Assembly: GCA_016927595.1 (NCBI GenBank)
Contig: JAFGMI010000008.1
Coordinates: 23,853-87,852, forward strand
Source of the DNA: Melioribacteraceae bacterium
GTDB lineage: Bacteria > Bacteroidota > Ignavibacteria > Ignavibacteriales > Melioribacteraceae
Direction of reading: 5' to 3'
Length of the DNA stretch: 64,000 bases
In this document: piece after piece, positions 34,280 through 42,771 of the stretch
Position numbering within the stretch: the stretch's first letter is position 1
Layout: every line of letters starts with the position of its first letter
Position numbers and translations under genes: made by a program
The notes under the pieces: generated by a model
What the model was told of the DNA's origin: nothing
What the model saw: only the letters and a program-made list of their open reading frames with translations
The model's database searches: none

Positions 34280-35806
34280 ATGCTAACTAGAAAAAAATTA
34301 CAAACAACAGTATTACTAATCGTAGGAATTCTGGTCTTAGTCAATATTATCGCCGATAAGCTCTTCTTCAGGCTTGATTTCACTGCAGACCAGCGTTACA
34401 GTTTAAGCAGGGCTACAACTGATATCCTGAATGAACTCAACGATCCTGTTACTGTAACAGCCTATTTTTCAGAAGATCTTCCGCCTGATGTTGCTAAGGT
34501 TAAAACAGACTTCAAAGATATGCTTATAGAGTATTCAAATAACTCCGGCGGTCAGATTGTATACGAGTTCATAAATCCCAATGAGGATCAGGAAACCGAA
34601 ATGCAGGCTCAGCAGAACGGTATTCAGCCTATTATGATCAATGTGAGGGAGAGAGATCAGGTTAAACAGCAAAGGGCATATCTCGGCGCAGTACTGCAGC
34701 TCGGCGAGAAGAAGGAAATAATCCCTTTCATACAGCCCGGCGCAGCAATGGAGTTTGCTTTGTCCTCTAATATCAAAAAATTATCCGTTCAGCAAAAACA
34801 AAAGGTCGGGTTTCTGCAGGGTCATGGCGAACCTTCTCTTTCTTCAATGCAGCAGGTTGATCAGGCTTTAAGTGTAATGTATAACACCGACACGGTTACG
34901 GTAACTCCTGTGAGAGGCGTTCCCGGCGATATAAATACACTGGTAGTTATTGCTCCGAAAGATACTGTAAATGGATATGTATTTGATCATCTCGATAATT
35001 TTATTGCTCGGGGTGGCAGAATTTTACTTGCACTCAACAGAGTTGAAGGCGATTTATCAGCAAGCAGCGGGAAAACAATTTATACGGGATTTGAAGACTG
35101 GGTTAAAGAGAAGGGTATTGAGATCGAGGATAATTTCCTGATCGATATAAACTGCAGCAATGTTATGGTTCGTCAGCAGCAGGGAATGTTCGTAATGAAC
35201 ACGCCAATTAGTTTTCCGTATTTGCCCATTATTTCAAATTTTGCAGATCATCCCATAACAGAGGGACTTGAAGCGGTTGTTTTACCTTTCGCAAGCGGAA
35301 TTAAAATAAATCCGATTGATACATCACTGGCATTCATGCCTTTAGCATTAAGTTCTGAAAAATCGGGGACTAAGAATACACCGTTATATTTCGACATATC
35401 AAAACAGTGGAGACCAAGTGATTTTCCGCTCAGTTCAATTCCGGTTGGTGTCGCCGTAGAAGGGAGAATTTCCGGCGATGTATTTAATAAGATGGTTGTT
35501 TTCGGGGATGGAGATTTTGCCGTAAACGGGGAAGGTCAGCAGGCACAGCAGCTGCAGCCCGATAACATAAGCCTTCTGGTAAATGCCATCGACTGGCTTT
35601 CGGACGATACAGGATTAATTGAGTTAAGAACAAAGGGAGTAACCTCCCGACCCATTGACGCTGATTTGGAAGACGGTACAAAAACTTTACTGAAATACGT
35701 TAATTTCCTCCTCCCGATTATATTGATTGTTGCATACGGCATTTTCCGTTTTCAGGTTAATAGAAATATCAGAAACAAATTAAAGTCGATTGATTATGTC
35801 AAATAA
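34280..35806 (+). CDS. GldG-like auxiliary membrane protein of the ABC exporter
   Basis: A 508-residue protein with one N-terminal and one C-terminal membrane helix and a large periplasmic domain between. The domain shows the GldG/ABC-aux pattern: FFRLDFTADQRYSLS, DPVTVTAYFSEDLPP, GFLQGHGEPSLS and the late FGDGDFAVNG. GldG proteins accompany GldF permeases. The open frame can be read from a TTG at 34262 overlapping the permease stop, but the hydrophobic helix starts right after the ATG at 34280, which I prefer. It overlaps the next gene by eleven bases. Confidence 0.85.
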   Translation: MLTRKKLQTTVLLIVGILVLVNIIADKLFFRLDFTADQRYSLSRATTDILNELNDPVTVTAYFSEDLPPDVAKVKTDFKDMLIEYSNNSGGQIVYEFINPNEDQETEMQAQQNGIQPIMINVRERDQVKQQRAYLGAVLQLGEKKEIIPFIQPGAAMEFALSSNIKKLSVQQKQKVGFLQGHGEPSLSSMQQVDQALSVMYNTDTVTVTPVRGVPGDINTLVVIAPKDTVNGYVFDHLDNFIARGGRILLALNRVEGDLSASSGKTIYTGFEDWVKEKGIEIEDNFLIDINCSNVMVRQQQGMFVMNTPISFPYLPIISNFADHPITEGLEAVVLPFASGIKINPIDTSLAFMPLALSSEKSGTKNTPLYFDISKQWRPSDFPLSSIPVGVAVEGRISGDVFNKMVVFGDGDFAVNGEGQQAQQLQPDNISLLVNAIDWLSDDTGLIELRTKGVTSRPIDADLEDGTKTLLKYVNFLLPIILIVAYGIFRFQVNRNIRNKLKSIDYVK

Positions 35807-36725
35807 ATTTTCAAACAAAACACTTGCGATTGTTTTCGGCGTATTACTGCTTGCAGTTATAGTTATCTTTTTTTCCGACGGCAGTGATGAGCGTTCCTTC
35901 AGAACTGAACTTGTTGATATCGATACTTCTAAAGTTAACAGGATTTTAATATATCCCGGATCTGAACAGTTCAGTGAAATAAATTTAGTTAAGGATATAA
36001 ATACCTGGAAAGTAACATTGGCAAACGGCAAAGTCGCTTCAGTGCCTGACTCAAAGATTTATAAATTACTAAATACACTTATCGATATTAAGCCGTTAAG
36101 ACTTGCAGCAAGAGGCGAGTCTAAATGGACCGAGTTTGAAGTTGATTCCTCAGGAACACGGGTGCAGGTTTTTCAGGGAGATGAACAGGTTCTGGATCTT
36201 GTAATCGGAAGATTTGCTTTTCAGCAGCCCAGAACTATGAATTCGTACGTACGCCTTTTTAACGACGCTGATGTGTATGAAGTGGAAGGCTATCTCTCAG
36301 CGGCATTTAATACGGGTCCGGATAGTTACAGAGACAATACCATAATAAAGGGGGATTACAAAAACTGGAATAATCTGTCATTTAATTATCAGGGGGATTC
36401 CTCATTTGTCCTTTCAAAATTTGATGATAAATGGTTTGTTAATGATGAACCTGCTGATTCGGCTGAAACAGTAAAATATTTCAGATCGATAGAGAGGCTT
36501 ACAAGTTCAAATTTTATTGATGGTCTGTCTGAAGAAGATATGATTGAGGCAACTCACTCTTTAACAATACAAACCAATGATACAACTCAGATAATTGTGA
36601 AAGGTATTACAACCGATTCGTTGTATGTTGTAAATTCATCGATGAACAAGGAAAGCTATTTTGATGGAAGCAAGAATAATCTTCGAGACAAACTGTTTAT
36701 TGGTAAAAGCAGGTTTATAAAATAA
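35796..36725 (+). CDS. DUF4340 domain protein associated with GldG-like ABC genes
   Basis: A 309-residue protein with one N-terminal membrane helix (about 10-28, LAIVFGVLLLAVIVIFF) and an exported or periplasmic body. The body has DUF4340 features: VNRILIYPGS, TWKVTLANGKVASVPDSKIYKLLNTL and LVIGRFAFQQPRTMNSYVRLF. DUF4340 proteins regularly follow GldG-like genes and are thought to be part of the same ABC complex. The ATG at 35796 lies inside the end of the GldG-like gene, so the two are translationally coupled. Confidence 0.83.
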   Translation: MSNKFSNKTLAIVFGVLLLAVIVIFFSDGSDERSFRTELVDIDTSKVNRILIYPGSEQFSEINLVKDINTWKVTLANGKVASVPDSKIYKLLNTLIDIKPLRLAARGESKWTEFEVDSSGTRVQVFQGDEQVLDLVIGRFAFQQPRTMNSYVRLFNDADVYEVEGYLSAAFNTGPDSYRDNTIIKGDYKNWNNLSFNYQGDSSFVLSKFDDKWFVNDEPADSAETVKYFRSIERLTSSNFIDGLSEEDMIEATHSLTIQTNDTTQIIVKGITTDSLYVVNSSMNKESYFDGSKNNLRDKLFIGKSRFIK

Positions 36726-36771
36726 GTATCGAATCTAATAAAGCCTCATCCACAAATAATATGAATACCTG

Positions 36772-38868
36772 TTATCCAGTTAACAGCTCCTTAAGCATCT
36801 GAACATCAGTAACCGGAAGGTTGCACTGGTAATTCTCGCATATATATACTGTTGTTTTATTTTCAATCGTGGAATAATTATTTGTGAACGGTGCCAGCAG
36901 TCCAATCGTTGGATTTTCATCCGTGGTATTTTTATAGAGAACTATTTTATTCGGCAGAAATAACTTATTGATCTCCCTTATCATTTCATCACGGTTATCT
37001 GCTTTTCTGTTACCGGCAATTATTATTTCTGTTTTTGAATTCAGCATGAAATCAAGTCCGCAAAGAAACATACACGAACCGTATAAATTTTCCTTCATTC
37101 TCCCCGCAAATAGTTTTACCAGCCCTTCAATATAGAAGGTGTATTTCTCGTCTGATGTTAAACTTTTAATTTTCAGCAGGTTCAGAAAAGAAACAGAATT
37201 GCCGGAAGGTATGGCACCGTCGTATACTTCTTTATTCCTGACCAGTAATTCCTCGGAAAATGATGAAGTTAAATAGAACCCTTTCTGTTCGTTATCCCAG
37301 AAATATTCAATTTGTTTACTTTGCAATTCAACCGCTTTGATGAGATAATCTTCATTAAAAGTTGATTCGTATAATTCCAGCAATCCCCAAATCATAAATG
37401 CATAATCATCAAGCATACCATCATACTTCGACTCATTGTTTCTGAATCTGTGCAGCAGATTACCATTCTCGTCAGTGAGATTGGTATAAATAAATTCAAC
37501 TGCTCTCTCTGCCTGAAGGATAGAGGAATCATTATTCAATATTCTTCCTGCGCGTGCAAGTGCCGCAATCATCAGTCCGTTCCAGTCGGTCAGTATTTTA
37601 TCATCCTTTAACGGATGAACTCTTTTGTCTCTATGCTTTAACAAAAGATCATTTATTCCATTAATTTTTTTGCGGAGCTCATCTGCTTGAATCGGTAGTT
37701 CATCAATATGTTCATCAATTTCTTTTTTCAAGATAGGAATATTAGCACCGGTTCTATTGCCTGTAGCTTCCTCTTTATAATTACCGTCGCTGCTAATATT
37801 GAATATCTTCACGTATAAATCCGCATCATCTGTGGGCAGAATCGAGTATAATTCATCCATTGTCCAAACATAGAATTTACCTTCTTCGCCTTCACTGTCG
37901 GCATCTTCCGCGGAATAAAATCCTCCTTGCTCGTGCAGCATATTTCCGATTACATAATCAATTGTTTCACCGGCACAACCGGCAAAAAATTTATTATTTG
38001 TTGCCTGAAAGGTTTCGAGATATACAAGTGCTAGCATCGCCTGATCATAAAGCATTTTTTCAAAATGAGGAAGAATCCAAGCTGAATCTGTTGAGTATCT
38101 GTGAAATCCCTTTCCAACCTGGTCGAATATTCCCCCGAGTCTCATACTTTTAAGAGTTTTCCGAACCATTTCAAGAGCTTTTTCCTCACCCGAACTTTTC
38201 CAGTATCTCAACAGAAACATAAGATTATGAGGGGAAGGGAATTTAGGCGCTGTTCCGAATCCACCGTTTGTCTCATCAAATCTCTCGGCAAAGAAATCGT
38301 ATGCACGGTTTAAATCATTCACTGAAAAATGTTCAGCGTTATCTTTCCCGGCAGTGTATTCAATAAGTGCCCGGGTAATACTTTCGGAACCCGATAATAT
38401 TGTATCTCTTTGCGTTCTCCATACGTCACTGATCCGCTTCATCAGATCGATGAACCCGATTCTTCCATATTTTGAGTGCTTCGGGAAATATGTTCCTGCA
38501 AAAAAAGGTTTCTTGTCAGGCGTCATAACAATTGATAAAGGCCACCCGCCATGACCGGTGATGATTTGACAAACCGTCATGTAAATGCTGTCGATATCGG
38601 GTCTTTCTTCACGATCTACTTTTATTGAAACAAAATAATCATTGAGCAATGCTGCCACCTCATCATCTTCAAAAGATTCTTTTTCCATAACGTGGCACCA
38701 GTGGCAAGTTGAGTATCCTATTGAAACGAATACCGGTTTGTCCTTTTCGCGGGCTTCAATAAATGCTTCTTCGCACCAGGGAAACCATGAAACGGGATTA
38801 AACGCATGCTGCAGGAGGTAAGGACTTTTTTCGTTGATAAGCGCGTTCGGTTGATATTCGGATTTCAT
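36772..38868 (-). CDS. DUF255/YyaL-type thioredoxin-domain protein
   Basis: A 698-residue cytosolic protein of the YyaL/SPATA20 family. The N-terminal thioredoxin-like domain opens with [21 protein letters not shown] and has Cys55-His-Trp-Cys58 in [16 protein letters not shown]. The rest is an (alpha/alpha) barrel resembling N-acylglucosamine epimerase or mannosidase folds, with [24 protein letters not shown] and [14 protein letters not shown]. The family is widespread but its biochemical activity is not settled. It lies 30 bases after the SirB1-like gene on the same strand and converges with the ABC operon. Confidence 0.93.
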   Translation of the reverse strand: MKSEYQPNALINEKSPYLLQHAFNPVSWFPWCEEAFIEAREKDKPVFVSIGYSTCHWCHVMEKESFEDDEVAALLNDYFVSIKVDREERPDIDSIYMTVCQIITGHGGWPLSIVMTPDKKPFFAGTYFPKHSKYGRIGFIDLMKRISDVWRTQRDTILSGSESITRALIEYTAGKDNAEHFSVNDLNRAYDFFAERFDETNGGFGTAPKFPSPHNLMFLLRYWKSSGEEKALEMVRKTLKSMRLGGIFDQVGKGFHRYSTDSAWILPHFEKMLYDQAMLALVYLETFQATNNKFFAGCAGETIDYVIGNMLHEQGGFYSAEDADSEGEEGKFYVWTMDELYSILPTDDADLYVKIFNISSDGNYKEEATGNRTGANIPILKKEIDEHIDELPIQADELRKKINGINDLLLKHRDKRVHPLKDDKILTDWNGLMIAALARAGRILNNDSSILQAERAVEFIYTNLTDENGNLLHRFRNNESKYDGMLDDYAFMIWGLLELYESTFNEDYLIKAVELQSKQIEYFWDNEQKGFYLTSSFSEELLVRNKEVYDGAIPSGNSVSFLNLLKIKSLTSDEKYTFYIEGLVKLFAGRMKENLYGSCMFLCGLDFMLNSKTEIIIAGNRKADNRDEMIREINKLFLPNKIVLYKNTTDENPTIGLLAPFTNNYSTIENKTTVYICENYQCNLPVTDVQMLKELLTG

Positions 38869-38898
38869 ATTTTCTGAAATAAATGAGTGTAGTTGTTA

Positions 38899-39726
38899 TT
38901 AATTAACCGGAGTTGATTGTAGAATTTCCGAAAATAAAAATCTGTTAAGCTGATCGTGTTCTTCCTTGTATGCGTTTATCAGGTTGCTTACAACACGTCT
39001 GATAATTGTATTCGCAGTAGTGTTCTCATTCAGTATATCCATAATGCTTTCATATGAATCGTACAACAGTTCTTTCAGCTCATCTTCATAGACTATTCTT
39101 CCGTTATTAAAACAATCCACAAATACAGTCTGACTGCTGTCTTTAAACTTAGTTAAAAAATGACCGGGGAAATTGCAGCCATCAATATTCATCCCGATCC
39201 GCTTACCGACAAGCATATATATTATACTAAGTGTAATAGGCAGCCCGCGTTTCTCAGTTATAGCGAACAAAACATTGCTGTTCTTCGGATTATAGAAATC
39301 CAGTTTTTCGCCCTCAATTCTTTCGTCCATAAACAAGAATCGTGCAAGATCATATTCATCGCCGTGAGGATAAAACTGCACGAACTTTATCATCAGATTA
39401 TTCAGTTCGTCCGCCAGATTTTTTTCATAAGACATTCCGTACTGATATCTTGAAATAAGAGTGCATGCTGATTCGATCCTGCTGTATTCATCTTCAAGTG
39501 TCTGCCAGGTGATCCAATTTTCTTTCAGCCATATTCTGCGGCTTGATTCTATAATCGGACGGATTAATTCAATCTTGTTTGAGTCAAGTATATTAATAAA
39601 TTCATAAAGATCCTGTTCCAGATGAGAACCGTAATTTGATAATTCCCTTAAAACCTCATCCCGTACTTCGCTTATATCATCATCAATCAGACTAACAAGG
39701 TAAGGCAGATCCTTTTTTTCAGCCAT
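38899..39726 (-). CDS. SirB1/transglutaminase-like family protein
   Basis: A 275-residue protein with the SirB1 (transglutaminase-like) domain at about 90-245. Characteristic segments are FYNPKNSNVLFAITEKRGLPITLSIIYMLVGKRIGMNIDGCNFPGHFL and VFVDCFNNGRI. The family is related to papain-like transglutaminases, but the usual catalytic Cys is not obvious here. An N-terminal helical, HEAT-like stretch precedes it (about 1-70). It is the first gene of a two-gene unit with the DUF255 gene, divergent from the DUF2459 gene across 143 bases. Confidence 0.85.
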   Translation of the reverse strand: MAEKKDLPYLVSLIDDDISEVRDEVLRELSNYGSHLEQDLYEFINILDSNKIELIRPIIESSRRIWLKENWITWQTLEDEYSRIESACTLISRYQYGMSYEKNLADELNNLMIKFVQFYPHGDEYDLARFLFMDERIEGEKLDFYNPKNSNVLFAITEKRGLPITLSIIYMLVGKRIGMNIDGCNFPGHFLTKFKDSSQTVFVDCFNNGRIVYEDELKELLYDSYESIMDILNENTTANTIIRRVVSNLINAYKEEHDQLNRFLFSEILQSTPVN

Positions 39727-39869
39727 TTAATTCACCTTTTTTATTTACCAAACAACGTGTTGCTGCAAATAATTCAACTTTACCGGAATTATGCTGATAA
39801 GCATTATCCGTAAATGATAACTTAAAAAGTTATATATTTTATATCAAATAAAACAGCGGTGGGAATCAG

Positions 39870-40523
39870 TTGCCCATAAAGGGTGAAATATTGCCGATAA
39901 TCTGTTTGATTATTTGTATATGGAATCAAAGTGTTTCAGCTGCCTCATTCGATACAACTTCCGCCTCACAAGGAAATTACAGATTCCATCTGCTTAAGTC
40001 AGCATGGCATGTCGGCATACTATTGACTGTTGACTCCTTGTCTGAATCAAATCTTATTGCATTGGATGATTTTACAAATTACAATTTTGTTGATATAGGA
40101 TGGGGCGATCAGGAGTTTTACCAGGATCCGGATGATGATATAGTTAAAGCGCTCAAAGCAGCTATATTGCCTACGAGCAGTGTCGTTAGAGTAACCGGAC
40201 ACTTATCAACGCTCCGGAGAATAATCAACTGGTCGGATTTTGCGGTGGAAATAAATATCAGCAGGGATAAATATCTAAAACTGCTGCGTTTTATAAATGA
40301 TTCGTTTAATTATGAGAACAGGATACCTGTCGTTACAAAGAGTTTAGCTGAAGGAGCGATAAAATTTTATGAGTCCCATCTGACTTATACGATTTTTTAT
40401 ACATGCAATACATGGGTTGCTGAAGCACTTGAGTCGGCAGGGTTACAGATAGATCACGAAACAATAATAACAGCGAATGATTTGTTCAAAGAAGTTCTTA
40501 AATTTGGTCTGCCGGCAAAATAA
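39870..40523 (+). CDS. DUF2459-family exported protein
   Basis: A 217-residue protein with a signal peptide (about 24 residues). The body has the DUF2459 signature: WHVGILLTVDS near the start of the mature part, NYNFVDIGWGDQEFYQDPD, and later TCNTWVAEALESAGL with a Cys-Asn pair. The family is thought to have a papain/NlpC-like fold with His and Cys; here His47 and the Cys in YTCNTW fit. Function is unknown. Translation starts at TTG 39870 with GGTGGG ahead; no better start exists. Confidence 0.75.
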   Translation: MPIKGEILPIICLIICIWNQSVSAASFDTTSASQGNYRFHLLKSAWHVGILLTVDSLSESNLIALDDFTNYNFVDIGWGDQEFYQDPDDDIVKALKAAILPTSSVVRVTGHLSTLRRIINWSDFAVEINISRDKYLKLLRFINDSFNYENRIPVVTKSLAEGAIKFYESHLTYTIFYTCNTWVAEALESAGLQIDHETIITANDLFKEVLKFGLPAK

Positions 40524-40525
40524 AA

Positions 40526-40542
40526 CCCCGGACTAGCCGGGG
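40526..40542. terminator. GC-rich hairpin after the DUF2459 gene
   Basis: A 6-bp CCCCGG/CCGGGG stem with a 5-base loop, two bases after the DUF2459 stop. The T run is on the minus-strand side (AAAA before the stem), so on the plus strand it is at most a weak terminator. Confidence 0.45.
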
Positions 40543-40619
40543 TGCAAGTAGTGTGGAATATTTTTAAGTATTTGTTTATTGACATCCAATTATATAATTT
40601 TTCTAAAAAAAAGTAAATA

Positions 40620-40805
40620 TTGTCTGTCAGGGAAATCAAACAAAAAGCGAATATCAACTGCAGGAAATGCAGCCACTTTTATATTACATGGGATAAAAAG
40701 TTTCCATACGGCTGCAGAGCATACGGTTTTAAAACCAAAAGTATGCCTTCAGTTAAAGTCAAAGATTTTTCCGGTATAGAGTGTCTGAAGTTTGAGAAAA
40801 AATGA
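40620..40805 (+). CDS. small cysteine-rich conserved protein (61 residues)
   Basis: A 61-residue protein with Cys at the start (INCRKCSHFYITWD), then FPYGCRAYGFKTKSMPS and a final Cys (GIECLKF). The spacing CxxC...C...C suggests a metal-bound fold. I recognise this as a widespread small family of unknown function, sometimes misannotated as uracil-DNA glycosylase, whose members share the phrase HFYITWD...PYGCRA.GFK. It starts at TTG because no ATG or GTG precedes the conserved part. It is easily missed because a longer overlapping frame (40579-40779) lies in another phase. Confidence 0.7.
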   Translation: MSVREIKQKANINCRKCSHFYITWDKKFPYGCRAYGFKTKSMPSVKVKDFSGIECLKFEKK

Positions 40806-40850
40806 CATCAGATATATCCGGTTCTACTTTTATTAACCTTCTTTTCTTTA

Positions 40851-40886
40851 TTTATAGGATTAATTAAGTTTCGTTTATAGGATTAA
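40851..40886 (+). promoter_or_regulatory. pair of direct repeats upstream of the C1 peptidase gene
   Basis: TTTATAGGATTAA occurs at 40851-40863 and again at 40874-40886, start-to-start 23 bases (about two helical turns), ending 36 bases before the peptidase ATG. The layout suits binding of a dimeric regulator, or could be repeat slippage. Confidence 0.45.
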
Positions 40887-40922
40887 GTTATCCCGATAAA
40901 ACAAGAATAAACAGGAGAGTAT

Positions 40923-42137
40923 ATGTTCAGAATTTTATTAATATTTGTTTGCATTCTACTGCTGGCGCCGGCGGCAACAGGTCAGGTAGAAAGACGTGAC
41001 AAAGGCATCTTTGTCGATAGTAAAAATGAGTTCTGGGAAAAAATTGAGAGGGAGAATAAAGACTTTGAAAAGGGGACCGCAAAGACTTTTATAATGGATT
41101 TTGAAGGGATTAACATTCCCAAATCCAAAGATGAGTTCAAAACATTCTGGCACAATGATCCTGTTACTCAGGGAAATTCAGGTATGTGCTGGTGCTTCAG
41201 TACAACATCGTATTTTGAGAGCGAGCTATATAGAACTTCTGGCAAAAAGGTAAAACTTTCAGAGTTATACACCGTTTACTGGGAATATGTGGAAAAAGCT
41301 CGCAGGTTCGTACAAAAGCTCGGTCATTCGCTTTTCGCGCAAGGTTCCGAGGCAAATCATTTGCCAATAATATGGAAAAAGTACGGTATAGTTCCGGCTG
41401 AGGATTACACCGGACTGAAAGAAGGGCAGCCCTTCCACGATCATGAAACCATGTTCAACGAGATGGATTCCTATCTTAAACACGTAAAGGCAAATAAAAT
41501 TTGGAACGAGCAGGAAGTATTGAATACAATAAAATCGATTCTTAACTATTACATAGGCGAACCGCCGACGGTAATTACCGTAAGCGGGAAGAAGATGACT
41601 CCCATCGAATACTTGAATAATGAGTTGAAAATAAATTTTGACGACTATGTGGACATTCTTTCGCTGATGGAAAAGCCTTACAACGAATATGTAGTATATC
41701 CTGTGCCTGATAACTGGTGGTTCAGCGATACTTATTATAATGTTCCGCTTGATAATTTCATGGCAATTATAAAGAATGCTGTCAGAAAAGGTTTCTCGAT
41801 TGTTATAGGCGGCGACGTTTCCGAACCCGGTTATTATTCATATACCGAAGCTGCCGTTGTTCCGACTTTCGATATTCCTTCGGAGTACATCGATGAAAGC
41901 GCAAGACAATTCAGATTCGGGAACGGTACAACAACCGATGATCACGGAATACATATTGTCGGCTATAAAGAGCAGGACGGCAAGGACTGGTATCTGATTA
42001 AAGACTCCGGCTCAGGAGCAAGAAACGGTGCTAATAAGGGCTACTACTTTTATTACGAAGATTACGTAAAACTGAAAATAATGGATTTTATGATTCACAA
42101 GGACGCGCTGAAAGGAATCCTTGAGTTGCCTGAATAA
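40923..42137 (+). CDS. exported C1-family (bleomycin hydrolase/PepC-like) cysteine peptidase
   Basis: A 404-residue papain-fold peptidase with a signal peptide ending ATGQ, so exported. The active-site segment TQGNSGMCWCFSTTSYFES has Gln83 (oxyanion hole) and nucleophile Cys89 (the papain CWAFS position). The catalytic His is His344 in DDHGIHIVGY. The third residue is unusual: the family has Asn in a (K/N)NSWG motif, here it is Asp361 in IKDSGSG. Bleomycin hydrolase-type length fits. It is preceded by GGAG and by two direct repeats, and followed by a strong terminator, so it is a single-gene unit. Confidence 0.87.
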   Translation: MFRILLIFVCILLLAPAATGQVERRDKGIFVDSKNEFWEKIERENKDFEKGTAKTFIMDFEGINIPKSKDEFKTFWHNDPVTQGNSGMCWCFSTTSYFESELYRTSGKKVKLSELYTVYWEYVEKARRFVQKLGHSLFAQGSEANHLPIIWKKYGIVPAEDYTGLKEGQPFHDHETMFNEMDSYLKHVKANKIWNEQEVLNTIKSILNYYIGEPPTVITVSGKKMTPIEYLNNELKINFDDYVDILSLMEKPYNEYVVYPVPDNWWFSDTYYNVPLDNFMAIIKNAVRKGFSIVIGGDVSEPGYYSYTEAAVVPTFDIPSEYIDESARQFRFGNGTTTDDHGIHIVGYKEQDGKDWYLIKDSGSGARNGANKGYYFYYEDYVKLKIMDFMIHKDALKGILELPE

Positions 42138-42190
42138 ATTATTTTCTGTTTAGTCTGTTAATTACTATTTGATATCTTATAAATTTAAAG

Positions 42191-42222
42191 AGCCTTTCTT
42201 CACATTCGGAAAGGCTTTTTTG
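42191..42222 (+). terminator. rho-independent terminator after the C1 peptidase gene
   Basis: An 8-bp perfect stem AGCCTTTC/GAAAGGCT with a 10-base loop, followed by six T. Confidence 0.92.
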
Positions 42223-42771
42223 TTTTGTAAAACTTTTTCTAAAGGTATGCACCTTGAAGAATTAGTTAAGATGAGATGGAACTGGATTGATGTTACCTAA
42301 AAGAATATCGTTCTTAAAAACTCAAGTATCTTTAATTTCAGGATCAAACGCGAAAAATGAATCCCTATTCGTTAAAATATCATAACAGTCTTATAAAATC
42401 GTTTTCAGTCTTTCTCGGTCAAGGTGGGTTAATTAAAGCTAAGAATTAATTTGTATGTTTCAAACCTCTTTTGGGGACAATTAATTTCTGCTCCTACTCT
42501 TTCTTTCAACAACCTCAATATTCTTCGCCTTTTCTAAAAACTTCAGTGGGGTAACGGTTCTATTTTTTATACAATTCTCTTTCTCCTTCTTGAAATTTTC
42601 ATTACGTTCTCTCTTTGCAAATCCCTTCCGCAGATCTTAAATATCCTCAAATTCAAAAAAAATTTTTACATTTCTTTTACATTCCATCCCTTTTCTACTC
42701 TGTTATTATCGTTAAATTAACCGTTCATTTAATTATAAATGTAATTTGTTTCACAAATAAGAACTCCTAAT
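42223..42771. other. gene-free region before the NMO-like gene
   Basis: About 550 bases with frequent stops in all frames. I see no gene, tRNA or repeat. The part just ahead of 42772 is AT-rich and lacks a clear ribosome site. Confidence 0.55.

Noticed and set aside
33544..36725. Evidence that the organism glides, from the Gld-like ABC genes
   Set aside because: GldA/F/G-like and DUF4340 genes occur in many non-gliding bacteria; the genes alone do not show motility.
40526..40542. Strong plus-strand terminator after the DUF2459 gene
   Set aside because: The stem is good but no T run follows on the plus strand; kept only as a hairpin of low confidence.
40579..40779. 66-codon frame overlapping the small cysteine-rich gene
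   Set aside because: It has no recognisable features, and the 40620-40805 frame in another phase encodes the conserved cysteine motif.
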